NCBI GenBank assembly: GCA_038316995.1 | Contig: JBBQAZ010000020.1 | Coordinates: forward strand, 1 to 19,288 | Length of the DNA: 19,288 bases | Reading direction: 5' to 3' | Source of the DNA: JAXHNE01 sp038316995 | GTDB taxonomy: Bacteria; Patescibacteriota; Saccharimonadia; Saccharimonadales; JAXHNE01 | Shown here: one piece after another, positions 1 to 7,340 of the stretch | Position numbering within the stretch: position 1 is the first letter of the stretch | Layout of the letters: the number at the start of each line of letters is the position of its first letter | The notes under the pieces: generated by a model | Told to the model about the DNA's origin: nothing | The model's database searches: none | The model's input: the letters and a program-made list of their open reading frames with translations, nothing else | Translations under genes and position numbers: made by a program

Positions 1-619
1 AGGCACCTACGATTATCTGGTCAAAATCATTACTCAATTGTTTAATCGCGTTAATTACTTCTTGCTTGTGGATACCGGGAGTTATGATGCTTATTCTGTA
101 GCCTTTTTCTGCAACCTGCTTGATTGATTCATAAGTAAAAACACCGCCGATCCAAGCACCCATAGGGAATGCGTCAATATAAAGTGTCGATTTGTCTTGG
201 ATGTGAAAGTTGCTTCTTAAATACATCTCAGAAGTGACAGCTAAGAACTTATCTTGCAGGTCCGTGCGAGGGAAATAGTAAGGAACGCCCGTAGAGCCAG
301 AAGTAGTGCTTATGACCCAACTTTCGTTCGAAAAATCCCCATTCCAGCATAATTTATTTCGTGAATATTTTCGAAGATAGTTATCTTTGTCTATGGTTGG
401 AATATCCATAAAATTTGTTACGTTTGTTATTCCAGATGGTTCAACGTTGTGTTTTTCAATAAAATCACTATAGGCAGGAACATTTTTGACCATTGAGTGG
501 AAAAGTCTCAATACTCGAGTTTTACCTGTTCGGATTAATTCAACTTCGGATTTAGATTGCAGACGCTTATGTAGCAATTCAGCATGTTTGTATCCACGGG
601 GTAAAAGTAAATGTTTCAT
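1..619 (-). CDS. PaaK/CapK-like AMP-forming ligase (partial, C-terminus beyond left edge)
   Basis: Reading the minus strand from ATG at 619 gives 206 residues with no stop before the window edge, so the C-terminal part is missing. Residues 105-111 read TTSGSTG, followed by VPYYFPR. This is the Ser/Thr/Gly-rich phosphate-binding loop of adenylate-forming enzymes, and the whole stretch resembles the N-terminal half of phenylacetate-CoA ligase and CapK/LuxE-like proteins. Such enzymes activate a carboxylic acid as an acyl-adenylate and pass it to CoA or another acceptor; the substrate cannot be read here. An in-frame TAA two codons upstream limits the start to this ATG. The Shine-Dalgarno is weak (GAAGTAAG-like). 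The gene lies 43 nt downstream of the flavoprotein monooxygenase on the same strand, so the two are probably co-transcribed. Family is fairly sure; the exact reaction is unknown. Confidence 0.75.
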   Translation of the reverse strand, partial: MKHLLLPRGYKHAELLHKRLQSKSEVELIRTGKTRVLRLFHSMVKNVPAYSDFIEKHNVEPSGITNVTNFMDIPTIDKDNYLRKYSRNKLCWNGDFSNESWVISTTSGSTGVPYYFPRTDLQDKFLAVTSEMYLRSNFHIQDKSTLYIDAFPMGAWIGGVFTYESIKQVAEKGYRISIITPGIHKQEVINAIKQLSNDFDQIIVGA

Positions 620-662
620 TGGTTATCTTACTTCTAAGTTTAGCATGTCAAAATTCAGATTT

Positions 663-1859
663 TTAAAACTCCAATAGATTGACACCGGCAGATTGACTTG
701 ACTCTTTGCGTGCCATATTTATTATCTGACCAAGCACTGGTCCTATGGGTCTATCGTCAGGATTTTTGGATACTTTATGATTCAAGAAGTCACCATGTTC
801 ATTTGCATATTGTAGGACCCGCTTAGCTAACAAAGCCTTGTGTTCTTCGAAAGCGTAAAGCGCCCCTTTAATATCACCTGGAAACCCAGCGATGTATCGT
901 ATAAGTGCATCGGCACTGTATATGGCTGTATTGGCTCCGAAACCAGCCCACGGTGGCGAAGCACTACCTGCATCACCTACAACGACAATCTTTTCTCCAA
1001 ATACGTATGAATCTATCGATTTGTAGTGGAACCTACCAATTTTTTTACCTACTATCTGTGATGGCAATGCCGGTTCTAGAACAAGCAAAGCCGGGAATTC
1101 ACTTCTAAGTCGTTGCGCGGTTTGTTGGATATCGAAGAAAGGGACACCTCCTTCTTCGATATCGGAATAAGGTGATATTAACAGAACAGCAATAGTGTGG
1201 TTGCCATTAGGTAGGCCAATCGCTACAGAGCCAGTGGGTTTATTGTGCCAGAAATGTATTCTATGCACATCCATGCCTGCACAGGCATCTTTGCTCAGTA
1301 TTGCTTGTATATACCGCATTGGGTCGGTTCGCTTGTTTAGGACAACAGAAGTTGTATCAACTAAACTATTGATCCCGTCCGCAACAATTACTAGATCGGA
1401 ATCATCTCCCACTTTTTTGTTTCCTGAATATATGATAACTTCCCTAAAATCAATTTTGTCCACTGAGGCGTCAAACGACAACTCAACCCCCTTCTGCTCA
1501 GCTAATCTAACCATGTTTTCACGTAATTTATGTCGAGGGATGCTGATTAAAATCTCGGAGCCTCCTTTCCATTCATTAGAAAGTATCACATTATTGCTTT
1601 CAGGAACGTGGACAACACGGCCTCTTACCTCTATTCCACCACTCCAGGCCCGTGCGTCTCCAAGCGATTTTCTTCCAACTTCATTAAGCGTCAGATTAAA
1701 AGATCTATTTGTGTAGCCTGCTTTATCTTTACGAGGGTCGCCAGCCTTCTCTAAGACTTGAACATGCGCACCTAATTTTTTAGCAGCCAAAGCCGCAGTA
1801 AGGCCTCCGGGCCCTGCGCCAATTATAGTGATATTTAAATCTTTCAGGTTATCGTGCAT
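663..1859 (-). CDS. FAD-dependent monooxygenase, kynurenine 3-monooxygenase-like
   Basis: A 398-residue class A flavoprotein hydroxylase. The Rossmann FAD motif is GAGPGG at residues 14-19, with the ribose-binding acid near E37. The DG motif is around 156-162 (DLVIVADG) and the GD motif GDAGSA is at 295-300, followed by PPWAGFGAN. NRSFNLTLNEVG (51-62) and RGRVVH (80-84) resemble the corresponding signatures of kynurenine 3-monooxygenase. Members hydroxylate an aromatic substrate using NAD(P)H and O2. The C-terminal membrane helices of the mitochondrial enzyme are absent, as in other bacterial forms. No other kynurenine-pathway gene is visible, so the true substrate may differ. It heads a two-gene operon with the PaaK-like ligase and is divergent from the aminotransferase. 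The leader lacks a clear Shine-Dalgarno before ATG 1859. Confidence 0.8.
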   Translation of the reverse strand: MHDNLKDLNITIIGAGPGGLTAALAAKKLGAHVQVLEKAGDPRKDKAGYTNRSFNLTLNEVGRKSLGDARAWSGGIEVRGRVVHVPESNNVILSNEWKGGSEILISIPRHKLRENMVRLAEQKGVELSFDASVDKIDFREVIIYSGNKKVGDDSDLVIVADGINSLVDTTSVVLNKRTDPMRYIQAILSKDACAGMDVHRIHFWHNKPTGSVAIGLPNGNHTIAVLLISPYSDIEEGGVPFFDIQQTAQRLRSEFPALLVLEPALPSQIVGKKIGRFHYKSIDSYVFGEKIVVVGDAGSASPPWAGFGANTAIYSADALIRYIAGFPGDIKGALYAFEEHKALLAKRVLQYANEHGDFLNHKVSKNPDDRPIGPVLGQIINMARKESSQSAGVNLLEF

Positions 1860-1905
1860 AATTTTAAGTCACTTAGGACATTTTAACAGACAGATCATGT
1901 ATGAA

Positions 1906-1936
1906 TTGCACAAAAATCGCAGTTATGGTTTACAAT
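1906..1936 (+). promoter_or_regulatory. Putative promoter of the aminotransferase operon
   Basis: TTGCAC (1906-1911) and TACAAT (1931-1936) are separated by 19 nt, slightly longer than ideal. They lie in the 106-bp divergent gap, 29 nt before ATG 1966. No other good -10 is seen in the gap on this strand. Confidence 0.4.
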
Positions 1937-1965
1937 GGGGTGGTAATAGACAAAAATAAACATAT

Positions 1966-3090
1966 ATGTCATTTATAGCCAACAGATTAGAATATTTTGA
2001 TAGCAGCGATTTTCGGCGTGCCATGAAAAAGCAGCAAGAGCTTGATGACCCTATAGATCTTAGCATTGGTGTGCCAGAAGAACTGACAGCAGAACACGTT
2101 AAAGCCGCTGGTATTAAGGCAATCCAAGAAGATAAAACAACCTACACCCCCGCAAATGGCATACCAGAGCTTCGTCAGGTAATTGCAGAAAAACTTAAAA
2201 ACGAAAATAAATTACTGCATGCCGACCAAAACAACGTCACTGTTGTTCCAGGGCTTACTACCGGACAGCTGCTTGTCTACCTTGCAACGCTCAATGCCGG
2301 AGACGAAGTAATTGTATTTGATCCTTATTATCCACCCTATCCTCACCTGGCCAGTACTGTTGGGGCGCACGTAGTATACATATCTACGCTCCCAACATTT
2401 CAACCAGATCTGCCTGCACTTGAGGCGGCAATTACTAATAGGACCAAGATGATTGTCGTGAACTCTCCAAATAACCCTTCTGGGGCAATCTACCCGGAAA
2501 GTACTTTACGAAAAATTGCCGAAATTGCCGAAAAGCACAACTTATTAATCATTTCAGACGAAATTTATGAACATTATGTTTACGAAGGTAATCATTTTAG
2601 CATTGGCAGTATTTACCCCAACACAATTACGATGAACGGCTTTTCTAAAGAATTTGCCATGACTGGGTGGCGTATTGGCTACATTTGCGCTCCGACTGAG
2701 ATTATCGATGCAATCAATGAGCTACAGCAGTACACTGTTATGTCTTCATCTTCGATTGCGCAACATGCCGCTGTTGCAGCCATGAAGAATCGGCCAGTAT
2801 TTAACGGCAAATACAAAGAAAAACGCGATTTTGTTCTTAGTAGCCTGCGGAAAATGGGAATTAATGTATACGGATCAGAGGGTGCGTATTATGCTTTCTT
2901 TAAAGCACCGCATGATATGACAGACCTTGAATTTGTAGAACGTGCCGCCGATCACAATCTTATTCTTGTCCCGGGACGAGCCTTCTCTAAACTGCATGGA
3001 TTTGTAAGATTATCCTATGGGGCAGACATGCCAACGTTAAAAAGAGGTATACTAGCTTTAGAAAAGCTCACTAAAGAATTGGATGGATAA
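1966..3090 (+). CDS. Class I/II pyridoxal-phosphate aminotransferase (AspC-like)
   Basis: A 374-residue fold-type I aminotransferase of normal family length. NSPNNPSG (166-173) is the conserved Asn-Pro-x-Gly region, SDEIYE (197-202) holds the Asp that pairs with the pyridine nitrogen, and SKEFAMTGWRIG (227-238) contains the Schiff-base lysine K228. FVRLSYG near the C-terminus carries the Arg expected to bind the substrate alpha-carboxylate. The enzyme should move an amino group between an amino acid and a 2-oxo acid in the cytosol, probably with aspartate or an aromatic amino acid, but specificity cannot be read from sequence. There is no Shine-Dalgarno close to the ATG. The first response regulator begins 3 nt after its stop, which suggests co-transcription and translational coupling. 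Identity of the family is sure; the gene symbol is not. Confidence 0.9.
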   Translation: MSFIANRLEYFDSSDFRRAMKKQQELDDPIDLSIGVPEELTAEHVKAAGIKAIQEDKTTYTPANGIPELRQVIAEKLKNENKLLHADQNNVTVVPGLTTGQLLVYLATLNAGDEVIVFDPYYPPYPHLASTVGAHVVYISTLPTFQPDLPALEAAITNRTKMIVVNSPNNPSGAIYPESTLRKIAEIAEKHNLLIISDEIYEHYVYEGNHFSIGSIYPNTITMNGFSKEFAMTGWRIGYICAPTEIIDAINELQQYTVMSSSSIAQHAAVAAMKNRPVFNGKYKEKRDFVLSSLRKMGINVYGSEGAYYAFFKAPHDMTDLEFVERAADHNLILVPGRAFSKLHGFVRLSYGADMPTLKRGILALEKLTKELDG

Positions 3091-3093
3091 TCT

Positions 3094-3495
3094 ATGGATG
3101 CTGTCTCGAACAAAATAATACTAGTAGAAGACGATGAAATGTTGGCAGAAATTTATCAGACTCGTTTGCAACTTGCAGGATTCGAATGTAAACGCGCAAA
3201 CAATGGGTTAGCTGGACTTGAGCTTATCCAAAAGGAACTTCCTGATTTAGTCTTACTAGATCTTATGATGCCAATTATGTCTGGCGATGACGTTTTAAAG
3301 GCAATGCGTGGAAGTGCTTGGGGTAAAGATATAAAGGTTATTATCCTGACCAACATTAGTGAAGCTGAAGCCCCAGATATTATTGCAGAACTTGGTATAG
3401 AAAAATATATTGTTAAAGCGAACTTAGTGCACGACCAGTTAGTTGATACAGTAAAAGACGTTCTTGGTCAGTCACCCGAAAAAACAACTGCTTGA
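3094..3495 (+). CDS. Single-domain response regulator (CheY-like), first of two
   Basis: A 133-residue protein made of one receiver domain. The acidic pocket is D13/D14, the phospho-acceptor is D56 (VLLDLMMP), the switch Thr is T86 (IILTN) and the conserved Lys is K108 (YIVKAN). No DNA-binding or enzymatic output domain follows, only a short polar tail. It starts 3 nt after the aminotransferase stop and has no strong Shine-Dalgarno of its own, so it is likely translationally coupled. No histidine kinase lies in the window, so it must take its phosphate from an unlinked kinase or a small donor. The DxxMPxMxGDxxL pattern is typical of receiver-only proteins that act by protein-protein contact. 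Its partner and role are unknown. Confidence 0.88.
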   Translation: MDAVSNKIILVEDDEMLAEIYQTRLQLAGFECKRANNGLAGLELIQKELPDLVLLDLMMPIMSGDDVLKAMRGSAWGKDIKVIILTNISEAEAPDIIAELGIEKYIVKANLVHDQLVDTVKDVLGQSPEKTTA

Positions 3496-3520
3496 GTTTA
3501 ATGGAACACTCCCCTAGAAT
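3492..3520 (+). promoter_or_regulatory. Promoter of the second response regulator, predicted leaderless
   Basis: TTGAGT (3492-3497), exactly 17 nt, then TAGAAT (3515-3520), then 6 nt to ATG 3527. The expected transcription start falls on or next to the A of the ATG. The -35 overlaps the stop codon of the first regulator. No Shine-Dalgarno is present. Confidence 0.6.
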
Positions 3521-3526
3521 CTAACT

Positions 3527-3892
3527 ATGGCAACTAAGATAGCAATTATAGAAGACGACCAAGCTATCTCCCAGATGTACCGAATAAAGTTTGAGGCAGA
3601 GGGCTACGAAGTCGAAACTGCAGAAAACGGAAAACTGGGCTTAGCTCTATGCGAAAGCATGAAACCAGACATTATTCTGCTGGACCTCATGATGCCAGAA
3701 ATGACCGGCGACGAAATGCTCGAAAAACTTAGAATGACCACATTTGGAAAAGACACCAAAGTGGTCATTTTAACTAATATGGGGGAGCAAGAAGTTCCTC
3801 AAAAAGTAAAAGACCTTGGCGTAACAGATGTGATACTAAAAGCAGATATGACTCCCCGCCAAGTAGCAGAACTAGTCAAAAGCAAGCTTTAA
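3527..3892 (+). CDS. Single-domain response regulator (CheY-like), second of two
   Basis: A 121-residue receiver-only protein with D10/D11, phospho-acceptor D53 (ILLDLMMP), T83 (VILTN) and K105 (VILKAD). It is clearly related to the preceding regulator: both share LLDLMMP, the GDxxLxxLR helix and the WGKD/FGKD-xKV-IxLTN block, so the pair probably arose by tandem duplication. Unlike the first copy it has its own well-formed promoter and should be translated from a leaderless message, which allows separate expression. No output domain and no kinase are nearby. An adaptor or phosphate-sink role is possible but not shown by the sequence. Confidence 0.88.
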   Translation: MATKIAIIEDDQAISQMYRIKFEAEGYEVETAENGKLGLALCESMKPDIILLDLMMPEMTGDEMLEKLRMTTFGKDTKVVILTNMGEQEVPQKVKDLGVTDVILKADMTPRQVAELVKSKL

Positions 3893-3895
3893 AAG

Positions 3896-3901
3896 TACAA
3901 T
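3896..3901 (+). promoter_or_regulatory. Possible -10 element of murD
   Basis: TACAAT lies 8 nt before ATG 3910, in the 17-bp gap after the second regulator. There is no convincing -35 and no Shine-Dalgarno, so either a leaderless murD message or read-through from upstream could serve. Confidence 0.35.
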
Positions 3902-3909
3902 TACAGCAT

Positions 3910-5232
3910 ATGAAAATTGCAATTTTGGGATATGGAAGTCAGGGGCGTTCTGCGTTTGAGTATTGGAGATCATCGGACAATGAAATTACAATATGCGACG
4001 CCAATGAAAATGCAACCTTGCCAGATAACGAAAATGCAACTCTAGGTGAAAATTATCTTGCCAATTTAGACCAGTATGATCTGTTGATACGAACTCCTGC
4101 GCTTCATCCGAGTGTAATTATTAAAGCAAATCCAGAATCACCAGATATCTTAAATAAAATATGGTCCAATACAAATGAGTTTTTTAAAGTCTGCCCTACT
4201 AAAAACATTATAGGTGTGACCGGTACGAAAGGAAAAGGAACAACCAGTACTTTAATTACTGAAATGTTAAAAGCCGCGGGAAAAAACGTACACCTTGGTG
4301 GAAATATTGGTATTCCACCGCTTGAAATGCTTAAAAACAATATCCAGTCAGATGATTGGGTGGTATTGGAACTTGCCAATTTTCAGCTTATTGACCTTAA
4401 AACTTCTCCAAAAATAGGTATTTGTCTAATGGTTGAGCCAGAACACATGGATTGGCACAAAGATTTTGAAGAATATAAAATAGCAAAACAGCAACTATTT
4501 GCACATCAATCAGTTCAAGACATTGCAATTTACTACAGTGACAACGTAAATTCCAAAGAAATTGCATCAGTTTCCTCTGGTAACAAAATACCGTATTTTA
4601 GTGAACCTGGTGCATTTATTAATAATGAATACGTATCAATTGGCGGATATGAAGTAGTAAGCACATCGGGGGTTAAGCTACTAGGAAAACACAACTTGCA
4701 GAATATTTGCGCGGCAGTCACAGCCTTTTGGCAGGTTTCTCAGGACGTTCAAGCTATTCAGTGGACTGTGGGTACTTTTGCAGGGTTAGAGCATCGTTTA
4801 GAGTTCGTTGCCGAAATTGAAGGTGTTAAATACTATGACGACTCCTTTGGAACAACACCAGAAACGGCTGTAGTTGCTATAGAGGCCTTTGAACAACCAA
4901 AGGTGGTCATACTTGGCGGCTCAGATAAGCAGGCTAACTATGACAAACTTGCTAGAACTGTTAAAAGCCACGGCGTACGATCCGTCGTGCTTATTGGTGT
5001 GACGGCCGATGCCATTGAGCAAGCACTCCGAACTGAAGGATTCTCGCAGATTTTTAGAGGCGGTGATACTATGCAGCAAATTATTACTTGTGCAAAAGAA
5101 CAAGCTGAATCTGGAGATGTACTATTGCTGTCTACAGGATGTGCGAGTTTTGGCTTGTTCAAAAACTATAAAGATAGAGGCGATCAGTTTAAACAAGTTG
5201 TGCAATCACTTGCTGAAGCCGACGTACAATAG
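3910..5232 (+). CDS. murD: UDP-N-acetylmuramoyl-L-alanine--D-glutamate ligase MurD
   Basis: A 440-residue Mur ligase, normal length for MurD. It adds D-glutamate to UDP-MurNAc-L-Ala with ATP in the cytosolic phase of peptidoglycan synthesis. The N-terminal Rossmann-like domain starts MKIAILGYGSQGRS. The ATP-binding loop is GVTGTKGKGTT (102-112), followed by GGNIGIP. The central domain has EPEHMDWH and LGKHNLQN, and the C-terminal domain has GLEHRLE, DDSFGTTPE, ILGGSDK and STGCASFGLFKNYKDRG, all typical of MurD rather than MurC, E or F. A short in-frame duplication (DANENATLPDNENATL, from residue 30) lies in the N-terminal domain. The last 44 bp overlap the convergent murI, which makes its D-glutamate substrate. 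Confidence 0.93.
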   Translation: MKIAILGYGSQGRSAFEYWRSSDNEITICDANENATLPDNENATLGENYLANLDQYDLLIRTPALHPSVIIKANPESPDILNKIWSNTNEFFKVCPTKNIIGVTGTKGKGTTSTLITEMLKAAGKNVHLGGNIGIPPLEMLKNNIQSDDWVVLELANFQLIDLKTSPKIGICLMVEPEHMDWHKDFEEYKIAKQQLFAHQSVQDIAIYYSDNVNSKEIASVSSGNKIPYFSEPGAFINNEYVSIGGYEVVSTSGVKLLGKHNLQNICAAVTAFWQVSQDVQAIQWTVGTFAGLEHRLEFVAEIEGVKYYDDSFGTTPETAVVAIEAFEQPKVVILGGSDKQANYDKLARTVKSHGVRSVVLIGVTADAIEQALRTEGFSQIFRGGDTMQQIITCAKEQAESGDVLLLSTGCASFGLFKNYKDRGDQFKQVVQSLAEADVQ

Positions 5233-5839
5233 CGTCTTCGGGTTGTATGACGCTCACGCTGTAAGTGCTGGCTATTTCCTGGATTTCTTCTTGTATCCAA
5301 TGGTAGTGCGTACAACCTAGTACTATTACGTCTACGCCCGCACTACAAACATCTCTAATTTGTTTATCGATTTTTTGCCTATCTATTTTTTTTGCTTCAA
5401 TCATAATTGACCAGTCGCTACAATCCGGCTCCAATATTTCTAAATCCACACCGTGGAGTGCTTTTAGCTCTTTGTACCTTTGGCTTTTAAGTGTCGCAGG
5501 TGTAGCACAAACGGCAATTTTTTTTGTTTTAGTCTGTATTGCGGCAGGTTTTATCATTGGTTCAATGCCAATAACAGGAGTTTTTGAATGTTTTCGTATT
5601 TTCGTAATAATATTTGTAGTTACAGTGTTACAGGCAATCACAATAACATCACAACTTTCTTCAATAAAACTATCTATAAATGGGATAACCAGTAGCTCTA
5701 GTTGTTTAGATGTTTTACTCCCGTATGGCAAATTTTCTTTATCACTCTTAAAACTAACTATTGCATCTGGTAAAGCTGCTTGAATGGCATTTGCAATAGA
5801 TTTTCCCCCAATGCCAGAATCAAAAACGCCAATTTTCAC
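5189..5839 (-). CDS. murI: Glutamate racemase MurI
   Basis: A 216-residue cofactor-independent racemase, shorter than the usual 250-280. GVFDSGIGG (4-12) carries the active-site Asp/Ser and NLPYG (36-40) is conserved. The two catalytic cysteines are C70 (IACNT) and C176 (LGCTHY). It makes D-glutamate for MurD. Translation starts at GTG 5839, whose G is shared with the TAG stop of the upstream gene. An AGGTGA Shine-Dalgarno 6 nt away supports this start and coupling to the phosphoribosyltransferase-like gene. Its 3' end lies inside the end of murD on the opposite strand (44 bp overlap). Both catalytic cysteines are present, so the compact size looks like streamlining rather than decay. Confidence 0.9.
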   Translation of the reverse strand: MKIGVFDSGIGGKSIANAIQAALPDAIVSFKSDKENLPYGSKTSKQLELLVIPFIDSFIEESCDVIVIACNTVTTNIITKIRKHSKTPVIGIEPMIKPAAIQTKTKKIAVCATPATLKSQRYKELKALHGVDLEILEPDCSDWSIMIEAKKIDRQKIDKQIRDVCSAGVDVIVLGCTHYHWIQEEIQEIASTYSVSVIQPEDAIVRRLQQVIAQLV

Positions 5840-6450
5840 TATAAATCACCTTTTGCCATGTTTCTGTTCTCAAAATAAAGTGCCTCACCCTTTCCTATAT
5901 GGCGTGGAATGTATTCTTGTACGAGTGCTTCGTGTGGCACAGGTACCGGTATTCGCGATGGATGAATACCACGATCCCAAACCGCCACTACTCCAACTGT
6001 TTTCCCTAAAACATCTTCTACTTCTAATACCCCGCGGGTATTTGTAAACTTATTAAAAACATCCTCTACAATTACCACTCTTTTAACACTATCCAGCAAA
6101 TCTTGATCGTTAAAATCTCGAAATGTGAACAACTTGTGCTCATGCGTACTGTTTTCCTCGTCCTTGTCCAGCAAAACGAGTGGTAACGTTATTTCAGAAT
6201 ATAAATTTACTGCCTCTGCGAGATTCTCGCCACCTTCTGGAATGCCAATCAAAGCCTGTGGTTCATACAATGCAGCCACCGAGCCTAAGAATCTCGCTAC
6301 TTTCCTAAGAGCCGTTGGGTTTTTAAATAATTTATCAAAATTTAGTTTATTGTTTGCTTTTTCCGTTCCTTCGGGATCACCTGCAAAGTTAAAGCTTCCA
6401 ATTTCCAGTACCCCTGCATCGAGTACTGTTTTTCGAACAATATGCCCCAT
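5839..6450 (-). CDS. Phosphoribosyltransferase-like protein
   Basis: A 203-residue type I phosphoribosyltransferase-like protein. VVIVEDVFNKFTNTRG (125-140) fits the PRPP-binding pattern of four hydrophobic residues, two acidic residues and a loop, although the usual V-x-T-T-G loop is altered to FNKFTNTRG. IGIPEGG (68-74) resembles the pyrophosphate loop. Orotate phosphoribosyltransferase is the closest role that comes to mind, but the altered loop leaves the substrate open. An AAGGAG Shine-Dalgarno formed by the last codons of folD sits 6 nt before ATG 6450. Its stop shares a base with the murI start, so the three genes form one tight operon. Linkage to folD fits nucleotide metabolism. Confidence 0.65.
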   Translation of the reverse strand: MGHIVRKTVLDAGVLEIGSFNFAGDPEGTEKANNKLNFDKLFKNPTALRKVARFLGSVAALYEPQALIGIPEGGENLAEAVNLYSEITLPLVLLDKDEENSTHEHKLFTFRDFNDQDLLDSVKRVVIVEDVFNKFTNTRGVLEVEDVLGKTVGVVAVWDRGIHPSRIPVPVPHEALVQEYIPRHIGKGEALYFENRNMAKGDL

Positions 6451-6453
6451 TGC

Positions 6454-7266
6454 CTACTCCTTGCTACTGATTATTCTTGCTGCTAATATGACGTTTTCAA
6501 ACAATGCACAAACTGTAAGTGGGCCAACGCCACCCTTCTTTGGGGTAAGTATTAAGTCATCGCGTTCGTAGACCGTTTCATGCAAGTCACCAACTGTCCT
6601 CCCGGACTCACTAGCTACTCCAGCATCTACAACAACAGCACCTTGCTTGATCATATCTGGGTATAAAATTGCAGGGCTTCCAGTTGCAGTAATAATTATG
6701 TCAGCGTCAAGAGTTTTTGATTCCAGGTCATCGACTTCCCTACCTACAACTTCTACATCGTAATCAGAACTAAGTAATATTTTTTCTAACGGCGCACCGA
6801 CCAATTTACCTCGCCCAATAAGCAAAATCTTTTTACCACGAAGCTCTATGTTGTAACCGCTAAGTAGCCATAAAATTGCTGTTGGAGTTGCCGGGTCAAG
6901 CGTCGCATTGGCACCTAGCGCATCTACATCCTTGCCTGGAGACACTAAATCTACAATTTTATCGGTTTGCAATTCATCACTTAACGGCAATTGTACAATA
7001 ACTCCGTGAACAGAAGAATCTTCATTAAGAGTTTGCAATAAATTCTCAACTTCCTCCTGACTTACCAAATAAACCTCTACTTCTACCGCGATATCGCTAC
7101 CGTATTGTTTTTTTAATTTAACATATGTATTAATGACTGGGTCGTCCTTTGTTTGGACTATCGCAAGCTTTGGAACTACTTGATGCGCCTGACGCAAACC
7201 ACGAACCTGTTTGACTTGGCGTTCTTTGATGAAGTCTGCTAATTCACGTCCATTTAATTGTTTCAT
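6454..7266 (-). CDS. folD: Bifunctional methylenetetrahydrofolate dehydrogenase/cyclohydrolase FolD
   Basis: A 270-residue FolD of normal size. It interconverts 5,10-methylene-, 5,10-methenyl- and 10-formyl-tetrahydrofolate with NAD(P). The catalytic-lysine region is TYVKLKKQ, followed by GVIVQLPL, SPGKDVDALG and the NAD(P)-binding LLIGRGKLVGAP. The C-terminal signature is PKKGGVGPLTV, where most relatives have PVPGGVGPMT. I chose ATG 7266 (MKQLNGREL) over the longer open frame from 7302: it matches the usual FolD N-terminus, and a TACTAT -10 lies 7 nt upstream inside the extension. No Shine-Dalgarno precedes it, so the message is probably leaderless. It heads the operon folD - phosphoribosyltransferase-like - murI. 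Confidence 0.9.
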   Translation of the reverse strand: MKQLNGRELADFIKERQVKQVRGLRQAHQVVPKLAIVQTKDDPVINTYVKLKKQYGSDIAVEVEVYLVSQEEVENLLQTLNEDSSVHGVIVQLPLSDELQTDKIVDLVSPGKDVDALGANATLDPATPTAILWLLSGYNIELRGKKILLIGRGKLVGAPLEKILLSSDYDVEVVGREVDDLESKTLDADIIITATGSPAILYPDMIKQGAVVVDAGVASESGRTVGDLHETVYERDDLILTPKKGGVGPLTVCALFENVILAARIISSKE

Positions 7267-7273
7267 TGCAACT

Positions 7274-7279
7274 ATAGTA
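7274..7279 (-). promoter_or_regulatory. -10 element of the folD operon, predicted leaderless
   Basis: On the minus strand TACTAT is followed by 7 nt and ATG 7266. No good -35 is seen at 16-18 nt. It is divergent from, and close to, the promoter of the lamin-tail gene. Confidence 0.4.
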
Positions 7280-7305
7280 ACAGGGATTGAACCGATTAGC
7301 ATCTG

Positions 7306-7334
7306 TTGCGCTAATGGTTTTCATGACGTACAAT
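7306..7334 (+). promoter_or_regulatory. Promoter of the lamin-tail-domain gene, predicted leaderless
   Basis: TTGCGC (7306-7311), exactly 17 nt, TACAAT (7329-7334), then 6 nt to ATG 7341. This geometry matches the promoter before ATG 3527. It also argues that the coding sequence begins at 7341, because upstream in-frame ATGs (7287, 7314, 7323) lie at or before the promoter elements. Confidence 0.6.
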
Positions 7335-7340
7335 TACTTC

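Noticed and set aside
486..677. Plus-strand open frame of 63 codons
   Set aside because: It is antisense to the well-supported PaaK-like gene, with no recognisable composition or start signal.
1195..1716. Plus-strand open frame of 173 codons
   Set aside because: It lies wholly antisense to the flavoprotein monooxygenase, which has clear FAD motifs; the plus-strand protein has no domain.
4104..4379. Minus-strand open frame within murD
   Set aside because: It is antisense to the Mur ligase ATP-binding region, with no supporting features.
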